Shown in pieces: positions 7,368-16,720 of a stretch of 64,000 nt of DNA. A model generated the notes under the pieces. That model saw only the letters and a list, made by a program, of their open reading frames with translations, searched no databases and was not told the origin of the DNA. The DNA comes from Paenibacillus sp. Soil750 (lineage in GTDB: Bacteria; Bacillota; Bacilli; Paenibacillales; NBRC-103111): assembly GCF_001428045.1 (NCBI RefSeq), contig NZ_LMSD01000003.1, positions 1 through 64,000 of the forward strand. The letters are read 5' to 3'. Positions within the stretch are counted from its first letter, which is position 1, and every line of letters starts with the position of its first letter. The position numbers and the translations under genes are program-made.

Positions 7368-8585
7368 ATGGTGGAGCTAAGTGTAGGTGTGACTCGGTCA
7401 CGCTGGGCGGTCGTTACTGCTTACGCTTTATTAGCGGCGGTGACTCAGCTGCTATGGGTCACATTTACGCCGATTACGACGGCGGCTTCCAGTGAGTGGC
7501 ATGTTTCTGTCGATGCCGTAGGCTGGTTATCACTCGTATTTCCTCTTGTCTATGTATTGCTTTCAATTCCTTCTGGCATGGCTGCTGATCGTTGGTTTCG
7601 CGGATCGCTGCTCATTGGCGCTGCGTTGACTGCGGTTGGAGCACTTATTCGTATTCTACCTGGCTATGAATATGCGCTCATCGGACAGATTGTGATATCC
7701 GTAGGTCAGCCTCTCGTACTCAACGCCGTGAACAAATTAGCTGTGCTCTATGTACGTCCAGAGCAACGAGCTAATGCGATTGCGGCTGGTACGGCCAGTT
7801 TGTTCGTCGGTATCCTTATCTCAACCGTCACCGTTCCTTTTTTACTAGCATGGCAAGGGATGTCAGCTGTCCTGTGGACACAAGGCGCCATTAGCGTCAT
7901 TGCCGCCGTTGCTATGCTTGTGGCGCTAAGACGAGCGCCAGTGTTTGGGGTCGATGCGGCTGATGATACGAGCAGCACGTTAGGGTTCAGCGCGATTGCG
8001 ACCCTATGGTCGCAGCGTTGGGTAAGGCTGTTCAGCCTGCTCCTGTTCGCTGGCTTCGGCATTTTCATTACACTGGCGACATGGCTTGAAGTGTTGGCCA
8101 GCGCTATCGGTTTCAATGCCCAGCAAGTCGGCATTGGCATCGGTGTAATGACGGCGGCAGGTATTGTCGGTGCTGCGATTGTGCCACGATGGGCGCTGCG
8201 CGGTCAGCGCGCGCGAGTGGTTGTACGCTTTTCACTCGTGGCGAGCGTGGTACTTCTGATCGGACTTGCAGTCGGTATGCCCCAGTGGATGTTCATCAGC
8301 TTGCTAGTGATATGCGGTTTTCTTTTACTGGCTGATTTACCCGTGATGCTTTCGCTGGCAGAGGCCAAATCCGATCCGCAGTCAGTCGGCGCGGTCACAG
8401 GCTTGTTGCTGCTATTTGGCAACTTAGGGGGGATTGTGCTTTCCTTGATTGTTCAACTCTTGTTAGGGAATAGGATTGTAGCTATCGGCATATTAGCTAT
8501 TGTAGCCATTCTCATTTTGCCAGCGGTTGGGCGACTACAGACGGCACCTTCGAGGATCCAACGTGAAAGAAACGAACAGATGTAA
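7368..8585 (+). CDS. MFS transporter
   Basis: This 405-aa protein has about twelve hydrophobic segments, with the MFS loop between helices 2 and 3 (GMAADRWFRGS). The start at 7368 is chosen because GGGGAGG precedes it by about 8 bases; upstream in-frame codons lie inside the oxidase gene. It is the last gene of the catabolite-controlled operon and lies 29 bases after the oxidase gene. It probably moves the substrate or product of the three enzymes, and the direction of transport is not evident. A similar MFS is common beside DUF-type oxidoreductase operons, so it could also be a drug-type exporter. Confidence 0.85.
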   Translation: MVELSVGVTRSRWAVVTAYALLAAVTQLLWVTFTPITTAASSEWHVSVDAVGWLSLVFPLVYVLLSIPSGMAADRWFRGSLLIGAALTAVGALIRILPGYEYALIGQIVISVGQPLVLNAVNKLAVLYVRPEQRANAIAAGTASLFVGILISTVTVPFLLAWQGMSAVLWTQGAISVIAAVAMLVALRRAPVFGVDAADDTSSTLGFSAIATLWSQRWVRLFSLLLFAGFGIFITLATWLEVLASAIGFNAQQVGIGIGVMTAAGIVGAAIVPRWALRGQRARVVVRFSLVASVVLLIGLAVGMPQWMFISLLVICGFLLLADLPVMLSLAEAKSDPQSVGAVTGLLLLFGNLGGIVLSLIVQLLLGNRIVAIGILAIVAILILPAVGRLQTAPSRIQRERNEQM

Positions 8586-8763
8586 AGATCCTCTTCGAAC
8601 TTGTTTGATTGGGATAGAGGGGCAGGGAGCGCCAATAGGCGACAGGGTAGGGAACCTTCCAAGCCTTTTCGCTGTGTTGATTGTGTGTAACTATACTGTA
8701 ACGCTGGAAAAGGTATAGTGGCTTATACATAGAAATAATAGGAAAGTATTTACTGGGGGGCCT

Positions 8764-8973
8764 ATGAATATCATACATCGGGATGCAGATTTTACGAATG
8801 CGATGTTGTTTGGAACTTACATCTTGGTGTTGATGGATGGAAAAATGATTGGCGGCGGGCTTGTCGCGGAGTTTGATGAAACTGAGGTCAAGGTAGGGCA
8901 GGGGAGATATGTACGCAGCAGTTCAACCTTTGTAGTAGCTCCACCTCCGCAATGTTCGACGGGTATGGGATGA
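8764..8973 (+). CDS. Small hypothetical protein (69 aa)
   Basis: No family is recognised. The start follows a G-rich site (CTGGGGGGCCT) and the reading frame has normal codon use. The product has a hydrophobic central stretch (LFGTYILVLMDGKMIGGGLVAEF) with a beta-strand look and a KVGQGRYVRSS segment. It stands alone, 178 bases after the MFS gene and before a convergent intergenic array. It may be a small SH3-like or Hfq-like barrel, but that is only an impression. Confidence 0.55.
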   Translation: MNIIHRDADFTNAMLFGTYILVLMDGKMIGGGLVAEFDETEVKVGQGRYVRSSSTFVVAPPPQCSTGMG

Positions 8974-9086
8974 CAGTTACATCTAATTGAAGTGTTTAGA
9001 GGATAATCTGAACGTGATTTGTCGTATATAACTTCCATTCCAGGTGGGAAGACGTTTATCTAAGTAATATGTACACGGTCAAAGAT

Positions 9087-9207
9087 GCAAAAAGACACTT
9101 ATTTTCGGGGAAAACAGTTTAACGTAGATGAATAAGTGCCAAAAGGCAATTTTTAGGGCCGAAAGATGTCAAGATGAGCTTTGCCAACAGAAATAGTTGC
9201 ACTTTCG
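9087..9207. repeat. Intergenic spaced repeats (about 51-bp period), type C
   Basis: The units GCAAAAAGACACTTATTTTC (from 9087) and GCCAAAAGGCAATTTTTAGG (from 9138) are 51 bases apart and alike. A third, weaker unit begins near 9183 (GCCAACAG...GCACTTTCG). The region lies between two convergent genes. It matches the spacing of the arrays at 18865, 48362 and 51659, but not their sequence. No gene is seen in 8974-9208. Confidence 0.5.
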
Positions 9208-9208
9208 T

Positions 9209-9258
9209 AAAAAAAGAGGGTCCCCGCCACATACATGGCTACTGGGACACCTCTTTTT
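9209..9258 (-). terminator. Intrinsic terminator of the aminotransferase gene
   Basis: The hairpin AAAAAGAGGTGTCCC...GGGGACCCTCTTTTT (minus strand) lies directly after the stop at 9270. T runs on both strands mean it could also stop transcripts arriving from the left. Confidence 0.8.
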
Positions 9259-9269
9259 ACGTTGTCTGC

Positions 9270-10580
9270 CTATTTGCTTGCGGCAACTGTCTCTATTTCT
9301 TTAACACTTTGATAGATGATATTGAATAGCTCTTCCAAATTGCATTCTTCGATACAAGAGAATGCTACACGAAGATCGGTCTCGCCAAGCGCGATTGTGC
9401 CTACACCATGCTGATTCAATAAATGTACGCGCAATGCTTCAGCGTCAACGGTTTTGAGCTTCAAGCACATGAAATAGCCGGAGTTGAAAGGGTAGTAGCC
9501 CCATGCATCGTCGAACTTGCCGCTGTCCAAAATGGATTTCGTACGGTTCGCGCGGCCTTTCATGATTTCGTATTTCTCTTGTTTCTGAGCATTGAATTCT
9601 GGTGAGTTCAAGGCGTGAAGCACGAACGTTTGGGACGGATGCGGTCCACTGGAAATTGTCGCACGGATAATCCCCATTGTTTTTTGTTCGAGCGCACTAA
9701 GAAGTGCATCACTTTGACCCGCATACGTTATGAAGCCTACACGGAAGCCCCAAACGTATTCTTCTTTGGTTGCTCCGTCAATTTTGACTGCAAGCACACG
9801 TGGATGCAGGTCAGCCAATTGACCGAACAAGGATTCATGCAAGGAATTTTCAAAGAAAAGACCGAAATAAGCATCGTCCGTCAGAACAACTACGTTAATC
9901 CCAGCTTCAGCAGCTTCTTTGATCGCGGCCGTAATGGCATTGCCATCTTCCACATCAGGCGTATAGCCCGTTGGATTGTTCGGGAAGTTCAGCACGACGA
10001 TGGCTTTGCCTTTGGACTTCTGAGCAAGGAGTGCATCACGCAATCCTTCGGAATTAAATCTCTCTTGTTCGTTATAGAGCGGATAGTTCACGATTTGAGC
10101 ACCGCGGCGAATCTCGAAAGTGAGCTCGTAATTTTCCCAATTTTTATCAGGAATAATAACCGCATCACCAACATCTGCAAAGAGATCAGCAGCGATACTT
10201 AGACCATGTGTCAAAGCATTCGTTACAATCGGGTTACCGATAAGCTTGCTGCCAATGCCCGGGTTTTCTTCGAGCATCTTTTTGCGCCAAGCTGTACGAA
10301 GCTCAGGCTTACCAGCCGGTGGAGCGTATTCATATATATCTTTAGGATTGTAAGTGGAGAGTGTATCTTGAATGACCTTCAGATGCATTGGTTGACCATT
10401 TTCGATCGCAATACCGATGGTAGCATTGAATTTCTTGGCTTTGGCCTTCGCTTCAGCCGATTGGCTGAGAATGCCTTCTTTCGGGAAGTAAATCGATTTA
10501 CCTAATGCGGAAAGCATGTCATGTACGTGAGAATTTTCACGTTGCAGGGTCTCGTTTAACTGACTTGCCAAAGGATTCAT
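9270..10580 (-). CDS. Class I/II aminotransferase (PLP-dependent)
   Basis: This 436-aa protein shows the fold-I aminotransferase pattern. APPAGKPELR marks the substrate-binding N-terminal region, NFPNNPTGY binds PLP, DDAYFGLF carries the conserved Asp and Tyr, and KIDGATKEEYVWGFRVGF carries the Schiff-base Lys and phosphate-binding Arg. The long N-terminus and GATKEEY variation set it apart from AspC or HisC. The amino donor is unknown; aromatic or aspartate-like substrates are possible. It is monocistronic, with its own terminator and a promoter region in the 157-base gap to the acetyltransferase gene. A good ribosome site (AAGGAATGA) precedes the start. Confidence 0.85.
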   Translation of the reverse strand: MNPLASQLNETLQRENSHVHDMLSALGKSIYFPKEGILSQSAEAKAKAKKFNATIGIAIENGQPMHLKVIQDTLSTYNPKDIYEYAPPAGKPELRTAWRKKMLEENPGIGSKLIGNPIVTNALTHGLSIAADLFADVGDAVIIPDKNWENYELTFEIRRGAQIVNYPLYNEQERFNSEGLRDALLAQKSKGKAIVVLNFPNNPTGYTPDVEDGNAITAAIKEAAEAGINVVVLTDDAYFGLFFENSLHESLFGQLADLHPRVLAVKIDGATKEEYVWGFRVGFITYAGQSDALLSALEQKTMGIIRATISSGPHPSQTFVLHALNSPEFNAQKQEKYEIMKGRANRTKSILDSGKFDDAWGYYPFNSGYFMCLKLKTVDAEALRVHLLNQHGVGTIALGETDLRVAFSCIEECNLEELFNIIYQSVKEIETVAASK

Positions 10581-10687
10581 AAGATTGGGTCATTCCTTCC
10601 AATGAGCGATTCATTTTTTCCCAGTTATTATATCACTTTCACACCTGCACGTCACTGCGCTAAACAAATTTTCTGCGAATTGATATC

Positions 10688-10732
10688 AAAAGAAGCAAGT
10701 GCCATGGATGAACGCATTCCAGTCACTTGCCA
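10688..10732 (-). terminator. Intrinsic terminator of the acetyltransferase gene
   Basis: On the minus strand GGCAAGTG pairs with CACTTGC and is followed by TTCTTTT, six bases after the stop at 10738. Confidence 0.7.
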
Positions 10733-10737
10733 TAGGC

Positions 10738-11319
10738 TTATTTGATTAAAAAACCTTCTAGTCGTTGCTTGACTTGCGGCCACTCGTTGTCAAGGATACT
10801 AAACATAACTGTATCTCGTACATAACCATCGTGAAGCACACGATGTTGACGAAGAATACCTTCTTTCTGGGCTCCTATACGGGCAATTGCTGCTTGGGAG
10901 CGTTCGTTGCGAAGATCTGTTTTGAGCTGAACACGCAGAAGATCTAGAGATTCAAAGCAGTATTGAAGCAATAAATACTTACATTCTGTATTCACACGAG
11001 TTCTCCAAACACTTGAATTGTACCAGGTATGCCCAATCTCCAAATTCCGATGAGGGATGGAAATATCGAAAAGTCGTGTACTGCCGACGATGGTATCTGT
11101 AGCTCTATCGTAGACGCTGAAAGGGATTCCTTGTCCCGCTTCCTGCTCGTTAAGTGCTTGGTAGACAAATTTGTGAACTTCGGCAGGATTAAGCAAGGGT
11201 GTCATAAATGAGAAAATGGCAGGGTCGTTAGCAGCCTCGATCAGTCCAGGAATATGTGACTCATGCAAAGGAAGCAAGGTGACGCGAGTTCCTTCTAGGG
11301 TTGGCGGTAGTAGATTCAT
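10738..11319 (-). CDS. GNAT acetyltransferase (RimJ/RimL-like)
   Basis: This 193-aa protein carries the acetyl-CoA binding fold. LEGTRVTLLPLHESHI at the N-terminus and LDLLRVQLKTDLRNERSQAAIARIGAQKEGILRQH at 130-165 are typical of the RimJ/RimL branch, which acetylates N-terminal amines or small molecules. It is divergent from the MocR-type regulator at 11451 with a 131-base shared promoter region. The substrate is not predictable. Confidence 0.87.
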   Translation of the reverse strand: MNLLPPTLEGTRVTLLPLHESHIPGLIEAANDPAIFSFMTPLLNPAEVHKFVYQALNEQEAGQGIPFSVYDRATDTIVGSTRLFDISIPHRNLEIGHTWYNSSVWRTRVNTECKYLLLQYCFESLDLLRVQLKTDLRNERSQAAIARIGAQKEGILRQHRVLHDGYVRDTVMFSILDNEWPQVKQRLEGFLIK

Positions 11320-11450
11320 AGTTTGATTTCTCCTTACTCGTGAATGATTTTAATGTGATTGTAGTAAGCATACTGTATGATTGGATTCATAATAAGTACC
11401 AATATGACTCAATTTATATGTACCATTTTAAAAAGAAAAGAAGTGGTTGT

Positions 11451-12953
11451 ATGGCATTTTATTTGCCGTTTCAAACGTACTGCACACAATATCCTAGTAA
11501 ATACGCCGCATTGTATCATGCGCTTCGCGATGAAATTGTGGGAAATAAGTTGAAGCAGAATACGAAATTGCCATCTAGCCGGGACTTGGCTGATCGATTG
11601 GGCATTTCTCGGGGGACAGTAAATCAGGTGTACGATATGCTGATTGCAGAGGGATATTTGCAGGCAGATGTTGGCAGAGGCACTTTCGTCGTCTATGCGG
11701 ACGGTCATGTGATGTATGAGGCCAAGGTGGGAAAGAATATAGAATTGTCGGCTTGGGGCGCCCGAGTGAGCGAAGGTGTAGATGCTGGGGGGCGTAGGAG
11801 AGAGCGAGAGGGAAGAATTGATGGTGACAAAGAGCAGGGGGAAAAGCTAGAAGGTAAGCAAGCTGGAAGAGAAATTGCATTCGTGGTGGCGCGTCCGCAG
11901 ATGGACCAGTTCCCGCGGGAGCAATGGAACCGCGGGATGTACGAACAGGTGCGGCGGATGACGGAGTCGCCGCAAGAGGACGCTCACATCGCCGAGGGAC
12001 ACTACGCGCTTCGCGAAGCGATTGCGGTGCACCTGAGGCGGATGCGAGGCATCGATGCGCCGCCGGAGCGCATCGTAATCGTCAATGGGTCGATGCAGGC
12101 GATAGCCCTGCTGACCCAGCTGCTCGTAAACCCGGGCGACCCCGTGGTGCTGGAGCGGCCCGGGTATCAAGGCGCCAGCCGCGCTGTGCTGGCGGCTGGC
12201 GGAGTACCCGTCCACGCGCCTGTGGACGGGCAAGGGCTTATCCCGCAGCCGTGGAACGCGCGGCTGCTGTTCGTAACGCCCAGCCGCCAATTTCCTACGG
12301 GGGCGGTGCTGGGCCTGGAGCGCCGCCAGCAGCTGCTGCGCTGGGCGGCGGAGCAAGGCGCTGTCATCGTCGAAGACGATTATGACAGCGAGTTCAGGCA
12401 CCGCGGGCGGCCGATTGAGCCGCTCAAGGTGCTGGACCAAGAGGGCCGAGTGGTCTACATCGGCACCTTTTCCAAAACGATGCTGCAGGACCTGCGCATC
12501 GGCTATGTCGTGCTGCCGGAGGCGCTGCACGACGCTTTTGTAGCCGCGAAGCGGCTATACGAGCCGCACCCAACGGGGCTGCTCGAACAGCGCTCGCTCG
12601 CCGCCTTCATGGCGAGCGGCGGCTACGAGCGACACCTGCGCCGCATGCGGCGGGTGTACGCGAGCAAGTTCTTGCTCCTGCAGGCGCTGCTGCAGGAGCA
12701 GCTGTCCACCCTCTTCGAGTGGGTGGACAGCGATAGCGGGCTGCATCTGTTCGGCTGGTGGCGCGGTGAGCTTCGCACCTATATCGCGTATGCAGCCGCA
12801 TGTCGGGCAGTCGGCGTGACCTGGACGGACGCCGGCAACTACGCACTCCCGGACGGCAGAGCGGGAGTATGCTTCGGATTCGCCCATCTAACAGAGGCTG
12901 AGATCAGGCAAGGCATCACCTTGCTCCGCTCAGTCTCTGTAGGATTTATCTGA
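11451..12953 (+). CDS. MocR-family transcriptional regulator (GntR helix-turn-helix + aminotransferase fold)
   Basis: This 500-aa protein has an N-terminal winged helix of the GntR type (KLPSSRDLADRLGISRGTVNQVYDML, residues ~30-60) joined to a fold-I aminotransferase domain. IVEDDYDSEFR and GTFSKTMLQDLRIGY hold the PLP Asp and Lys. PdxR-like members sense PLP. The start at 11451 (MAFYLPFQ) fits family N-termini; the open frame begins earlier. Two GTACC direct repeats (11396 and 11420) in the divergent promoter region are possible operator halves. Base composition changes within the gene: from ~11900 to 12900 it becomes strongly GC-rich, unlike its 5' end and its neighbours. Confidence 0.85.
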   Translation: MAFYLPFQTYCTQYPSKYAALYHALRDEIVGNKLKQNTKLPSSRDLADRLGISRGTVNQVYDMLIAEGYLQADVGRGTFVVYADGHVMYEAKVGKNIELSAWGARVSEGVDAGGRRREREGRIDGDKEQGEKLEGKQAGREIAFVVARPQMDQFPREQWNRGMYEQVRRMTESPQEDAHIAEGHYALREAIAVHLRRMRGIDAPPERIVIVNGSMQAIALLTQLLVNPGDPVVLERPGYQGASRAVLAAGGVPVHAPVDGQGLIPQPWNARLLFVTPSRQFPTGAVLGLERRQQLLRWAAEQGAVIVEDDYDSEFRHRGRPIEPLKVLDQEGRVVYIGTFSKTMLQDLRIGYVVLPEALHDAFVAAKRLYEPHPTGLLEQRSLAAFMASGGYERHLRRMRRVYASKFLLLQALLQEQLSTLFEWVDSDSGLHLFGWWRGELRTYIAYAAACRAVGVTWTDAGNYALPDGRAGVCFGFAHLTEAEIRQGITLLRSVSVGFI

Positions 12954-13139
12954 CCCTTTATTACCATGCTTCCTGCTCTATCTGTACCATACTTTTCCTA
13001 ATTCCTTCTCGCCTACCATAAAAAGTCTCTATCACTGTGCAAGATAAGTCTTTTGGGCAATAACTTTGTTTGCAATAGGTTGTATGTTATCATCTAACAT
13101 GTGTTCAATTAAATTACAATTCGTAGGAGTGATCCTTTC

Positions 13140-14579
13140 ATGGCTGGATTAAATGGTGGGGGCACAAGTGTCATCGTGCGACTGGAAATACATAAAGAAC
13201 TCGTAACCTTTGGAAGAATTGCAACAGCCATTGGTGATGCAGGCGGCGATATAGTGGCGATTGACGTCACAAGAGCTAGCAAAACGACGACTACACGTGA
13301 TATTACAGTCAAAGTAAGTGATCCCGAGCATACGGAAACAATAACGAAAGCACTAAAGGTTATTCCAGGTGTCCGCATCATTAACGTGTCAGATCAGACC
13401 TTCCTGCTTCATTTGGGTGGGAAAATTGAAGTCACCCCCAAAGTACCGATTAAAAACAGGGACGATTTGTCCCGCGTATATACACCTGGAGTTGCCAGAG
13501 TATGTATGGCGATTCATGAAGACCCGAGCAAGGCACATTCGTTGACGATTAAAAGAAATACCGTTGCTGTCGTTTCAGATGGTACGGCTGTACTAGGGCT
13601 TGGAAATATTGGACCAGAAGCGGCAATGCCCGTGATGGAAGGGAAAGCGATGCTATTTAAACAAATGGCAGGCGTAGATGCGTTCCCAATTTGTCTGGAC
13701 ACCCAAGATACCGAAGAAATTATTCGTACCGTGAAGGCGATTGCGCCAGGATTTGGCGGTATTAATTTGGAGGATATTTCTTCCCCGCGTTGTTTTGAAA
13801 TCGAAGAACGTTTAATTAATGAGCTTGATATTCCTGTTTTTCATGATGATCAGCATGGAACAGCGGTTGTTATTCTAGCCGGGCTGCTAAATGCGGTTAA
13901 GCTGGTAGGAAAGCAATTGGAATCATGTAAGGTAGTTATCACAGGTATCGGGGCTGCTGGTATTGCATGTACCAAAATGCTAATCTCAGCAGGCGTTACC
14001 AATGTCATTGGTGTGGATCGTCAAGGGGCTATTGTGCGAGGAGATGAATTCACGAACAAGGCTTGGGAGTGGTACGCTGAAAACACGAACCCTGGGCTAG
14101 AACGTGGTACCTTATCTGATGTCATCTCAGGTGCAGATATTTTTATCGGGCTGTCAGGACCAGGCGTGCTGAAGCAAGATGATGTGAAACGGATGGCGGC
14201 AGACCCGATTGTTTTCGCAATGGCGAATCCCACACCGGAAATCACACCAGAGGAAGCTGAGCCTTATGTTCGTGTCATGGCGACAGGACGCTCCGATTAT
14301 CCGAATCAAATTAACAATGTACTTTGTTTTCCAGGTATTTTCCGCGGCGTGTTAGACTGCCGGGCTTCTAAGATCACGCAAGAGATGAAGCTTGCTGCAG
14401 CCAAAGCGATTGCTGCTGTCGTAAATGAGGACGAGCTGAACGAATACTACATTATCCCGAGCGTGTTCAACCACGCTGTTGTTGAGAAGGTTAGAGAAGC
14501 TGTTATGGAAGCGGCGTTTGAATCAGGTGTTGCACGTCGTCGCAGTCAACGCGAAGTAAACGAGTCACATCACGATTAA
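13140..14579 (+). CDS. Malic enzyme with N-terminal ACT domain
   Basis: This 479-aa enzyme would convert malate to pyruvate and CO2 with NAD(P). An ACT regulatory domain occupies residues ~10-85. The catalytic core follows, with SRVYTPGVA, the substrate Lys region, PVFHDDQHGTAVV (metal-binding Asp) and a Rossmann fold (VVITGIGAAGIACTKML). ACT-bearing malic enzymes, such as YtsJ-like proteins, are usually NADP-preferring; cofactor choice cannot be fixed here. AGGAGTGATC precedes the ATG. It is monocistronic, with a bidirectional terminator after it. Confidence 0.92.
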   Translation: MAGLNGGGTSVIVRLEIHKELVTFGRIATAIGDAGGDIVAIDVTRASKTTTTRDITVKVSDPEHTETITKALKVIPGVRIINVSDQTFLLHLGGKIEVTPKVPIKNRDDLSRVYTPGVARVCMAIHEDPSKAHSLTIKRNTVAVVSDGTAVLGLGNIGPEAAMPVMEGKAMLFKQMAGVDAFPICLDTQDTEEIIRTVKAIAPGFGGINLEDISSPRCFEIEERLINELDIPVFHDDQHGTAVVILAGLLNAVKLVGKQLESCKVVITGIGAAGIACTKMLISAGVTNVIGVDRQGAIVRGDEFTNKAWEWYAENTNPGLERGTLSDVISGADIFIGLSGPGVLKQDDVKRMAADPIVFAMANPTPEITPEEAEPYVRVMATGRSDYPNQINNVLCFPGIFRGVLDCRASKITQEMKLAAAKAIAAVVNEDELNEYYIIPSVFNHAVVEKVREAVMEAAFESGVARRRSQREVNESHHD

Positions 14580-14582
14580 TTG

Positions 14583-14632
14583 AAAAAAGCAGTTCGGTAC
14601 AACGCTGACTCAGCGTGCCGAACTGCTTTTTA
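14583..14632. terminator. Bidirectional intrinsic terminator
   Basis: AAAAAAGCAGTTCGG pairs with CCGAACTGCTTTTT around an inner CGCTGA/TCAGCG stem. It separates the convergent malic enzyme and MFS genes. Confidence 0.88.
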
Positions 14633-14636
14633 TGTT

Positions 14637-15896
14637 TTAGGCTTGTTCTTCTGTCCATTCCTTCAACTTACGATCGGTAGGCAGCAAGAAAGTAAGTACT
14701 CCCAGCAAAGGCAGGAACGCACAGAGCTCCATGACGCGGGACGTTCCGATCGTATCACAAAGGTTACCGAGTACGACACTTCCGATACCTCCTAGACCGA
14801 AGGCTAAACCTGTGATGAGACCGGATACAGTCCCCACTTTCCCAGGGAAAAGCATTTGAGCATAAACGACGGTAACAGAGAAGCTGGCTAAAAGAATAAC
14901 ACCGATAATAACGAGCAACACGTACGCCCAACCGACGGACACATGCGGTAGCAATAAGGCGAATGGTGCCGATCCTAACATGGAAAAGAAAATGACATTA
15001 CGTTTACCGAAGCGATCCGCAATCGGCCCGCCAAAGAAAGTACCAACGGCCCCAGCCGCTAGGAATAAGAAAATAAAATTCTGCGCTCTGTCTATGGAAA
15101 TACCATATTTGTCTTGAAGGAAGAAGGCGAAATATCCGCTCATAGCCGCGCCATACCAGGAACGAACAAACACAAGGAATATCAATACACTGATAGCGAA
15201 CATGACTTGCTTGCGCCGCTGCGGACTAACAACCCGTTTTACGACGGTTTTGGCCTTCACTGGTGCGTCTTGCAGGACAACCTTGTACCAACGTGCTATG
15301 TACATTTGTACAGCGATCGCGATAGCCGCGACACCGGTAAACCAGATCGATCCGAACAATCCTAACGGAATGAAGATCCATTTGGTCATAATGGGAGCCA
15401 ATGACTGACCAGCGTTGCCACCGACTTGGAAGATCGATTGGGCGAGGCCTTTTCGATTACCAGCTGCCATATGTGAAACGCGTGAGCCTTCTGGATGGAA
15501 GGCTGCCGACCCAAGTCCGACAAAACAAACAGACAAAAGGACTACCCAATACGAATGAGCAAATGCTAGCAGCAGCATACCGATCAAGGTTGATGTCATC
15601 CCAATTGGCAGCATGTAGGGCGATGGCTTCCGGTCCGTATAGAGTCCAACGACAGGCTGCATAATGGATGCTGTAAAGTTAATCGCGAATTGCACCCATC
15701 CGACTTGTGCGTAGCTAAGTCCCATTTCATCTTTCAGAATGGGGAAAATAGCTGGAATTACGGATTGAATGGAATCGTTGAGCAAATGAACAAGCCCAAT
15801 AGCGAATAAAATCCGATAAACAGTTGGTTTGACATCTCCCGTTCCTTGCAAGCTTTTCGAGCTATGATTAGGAGATGGTGTTGAAATGGATGCCAT
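14637..15896 (-). CDS. MFS transporter, fosmidomycin-resistance (Fsr)-like
   Basis: This 419-aa protein has about twelve membrane segments. HLLNDSIQSVIPAIFPILK at the first helix, GSAAFHPEGSR after helix 4 and PIADRFGKRNVIF in the central repeat are typical of the Fsr branch of MFS exporters. Family members expel small hydrophilic drugs. The natural substrate is unknown. It lies 35 bases before psd on the same strand and may be co-transcribed with it. Confidence 0.85.
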   Translation of the reverse strand: MASISTPSPNHSSKSLQGTGDVKPTVYRILFAIGLVHLLNDSIQSVIPAIFPILKDEMGLSYAQVGWVQFAINFTASIMQPVVGLYTDRKPSPYMLPIGMTSTLIGMLLLAFAHSYWVVLLSVCFVGLGSAAFHPEGSRVSHMAAGNRKGLAQSIFQVGGNAGQSLAPIMTKWIFIPLGLFGSIWFTGVAAIAIAVQMYIARWYKVVLQDAPVKAKTVVKRVVSPQRRKQVMFAISVLIFLVFVRSWYGAAMSGYFAFFLQDKYGISIDRAQNFIFLFLAAGAVGTFFGGPIADRFGKRNVIFFSMLGSAPFALLLPHVSVGWAYVLLVIIGVILLASFSVTVVYAQMLFPGKVGTVSGLITGLAFGLGGIGSVVLGNLCDTIGTSRVMELCAFLPLLGVLTFLLPTDRKLKEWTEEQA

Positions 15897-15931
15897 GGTT
15901 TTCTCCTCTCAGGTTCTGATTCCCGACTAGG

Positions 15932-16720
15932 CTAGTTGTCCAAGAAACGCCCGAGATCTTCGCCCATTTTCACTTTTGAGCCAAGCTTTAGATCAGGACG
16001 TGCTTCGAACATCCCATCTTCAAATAACAGAACAACCGTGGAGCCGAACTCGAAATAGGCGAGCTCTTGACCGCGTTCAAGCGTTTTTGGAAGGGGTGTT
16101 ACATATTGGATGGAGCTCACATTCAGTGCACCGACTTTGACAACGGCTACTTCTCCAGTTGCGTGTTGAATGAATGTAATTAATCGCTCGTTGCGGCTAA
16201 GTACACGTTTCATATGACGCAGTCCGAATTCATTAACGGGATACACTTTCCCTAGGACATGCTCTTTCTCCAAGATATCCCCCGAGATTGGTGAATGAAT
16301 TCGGTGATAATCAGTTGGACTCAGATATAGAACGAAATAAAAGCCGTTATTATAATTCACTGTGCGCGGTGAGCGGTTAAGCAACTCGTCGATTGTATAA
16401 TCTTGACCTTTGACATTGACGATTAAGCCTTCTTTGATATCGCCAATACCTGTAATCATGGCATCAACCGGACTTACAACACGTGTTGTGTCTTCGTGAA
16501 TCGGGCGCAAGCCTGGCTTCAATCGGCGAGTGAAGAAATCATTCAGGGATTTATACTCCTTGATATGCTTTTCAGCATCTTCAATGCGAATGCCATAGGT
16601 TTGGGCAAAACGAGGGATAAAGAGTCGGCTTATTTTGGAACGAGCAAGGGCACCTGTCAGTTGTGAGACCCATTTGCGTGAAGACAACTCGGTCAGTAAT
16701 CGGAAAAAAGGCTTAGACAT
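15932..16720 (-). CDS. psd: Phosphatidylserine decarboxylase proenzyme
   Basis: This 262-aa protein converts phosphatidylserine to phosphatidylethanolamine at the membrane. SPVDAMITGIG, HRIHSPISGDI and HMKRVLSRNER are conserved. FGSTVVLLFE near residue 228 is the self-cleavage site (GS pair), which makes the pyruvoyl cofactor; the usual LGST reads FGST here. No pssA homologue is adjacent in this window. It is transcribed ahead of the Fsr-like transporter with a 35-base gap. Confidence 0.93.
   Translation of the reverse strand: MSKPFFRLLTELSSRKWVSQLTGALARSKISRLFIPRFAQTYGIRIEDAEKHIKEYKSLNDFFTRRLKPGLRPIHEDTTRVVSPVDAMITGIGDIKEGLIVNVKGQDYTIDELLNRSPRTVNYNNGFYFVLYLSPTDYHRIHSPISGDILEKEHVLGKVYPVNEFGLRHMKRVLSRNERLITFIQHATGEVAVVKVGALNVSSIQYVTPLPKTLERGQELAYFEFGSTVVLLFEDGMFEARPDLKLGSKVKMGEDLGRFLDN

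Noticed and set aside
11847-12530. 227-aa minus-strand frame in the regulator gene
   Set aside because: High GC creates long antisense frames; the plus strand has clear MocR motifs throughout.
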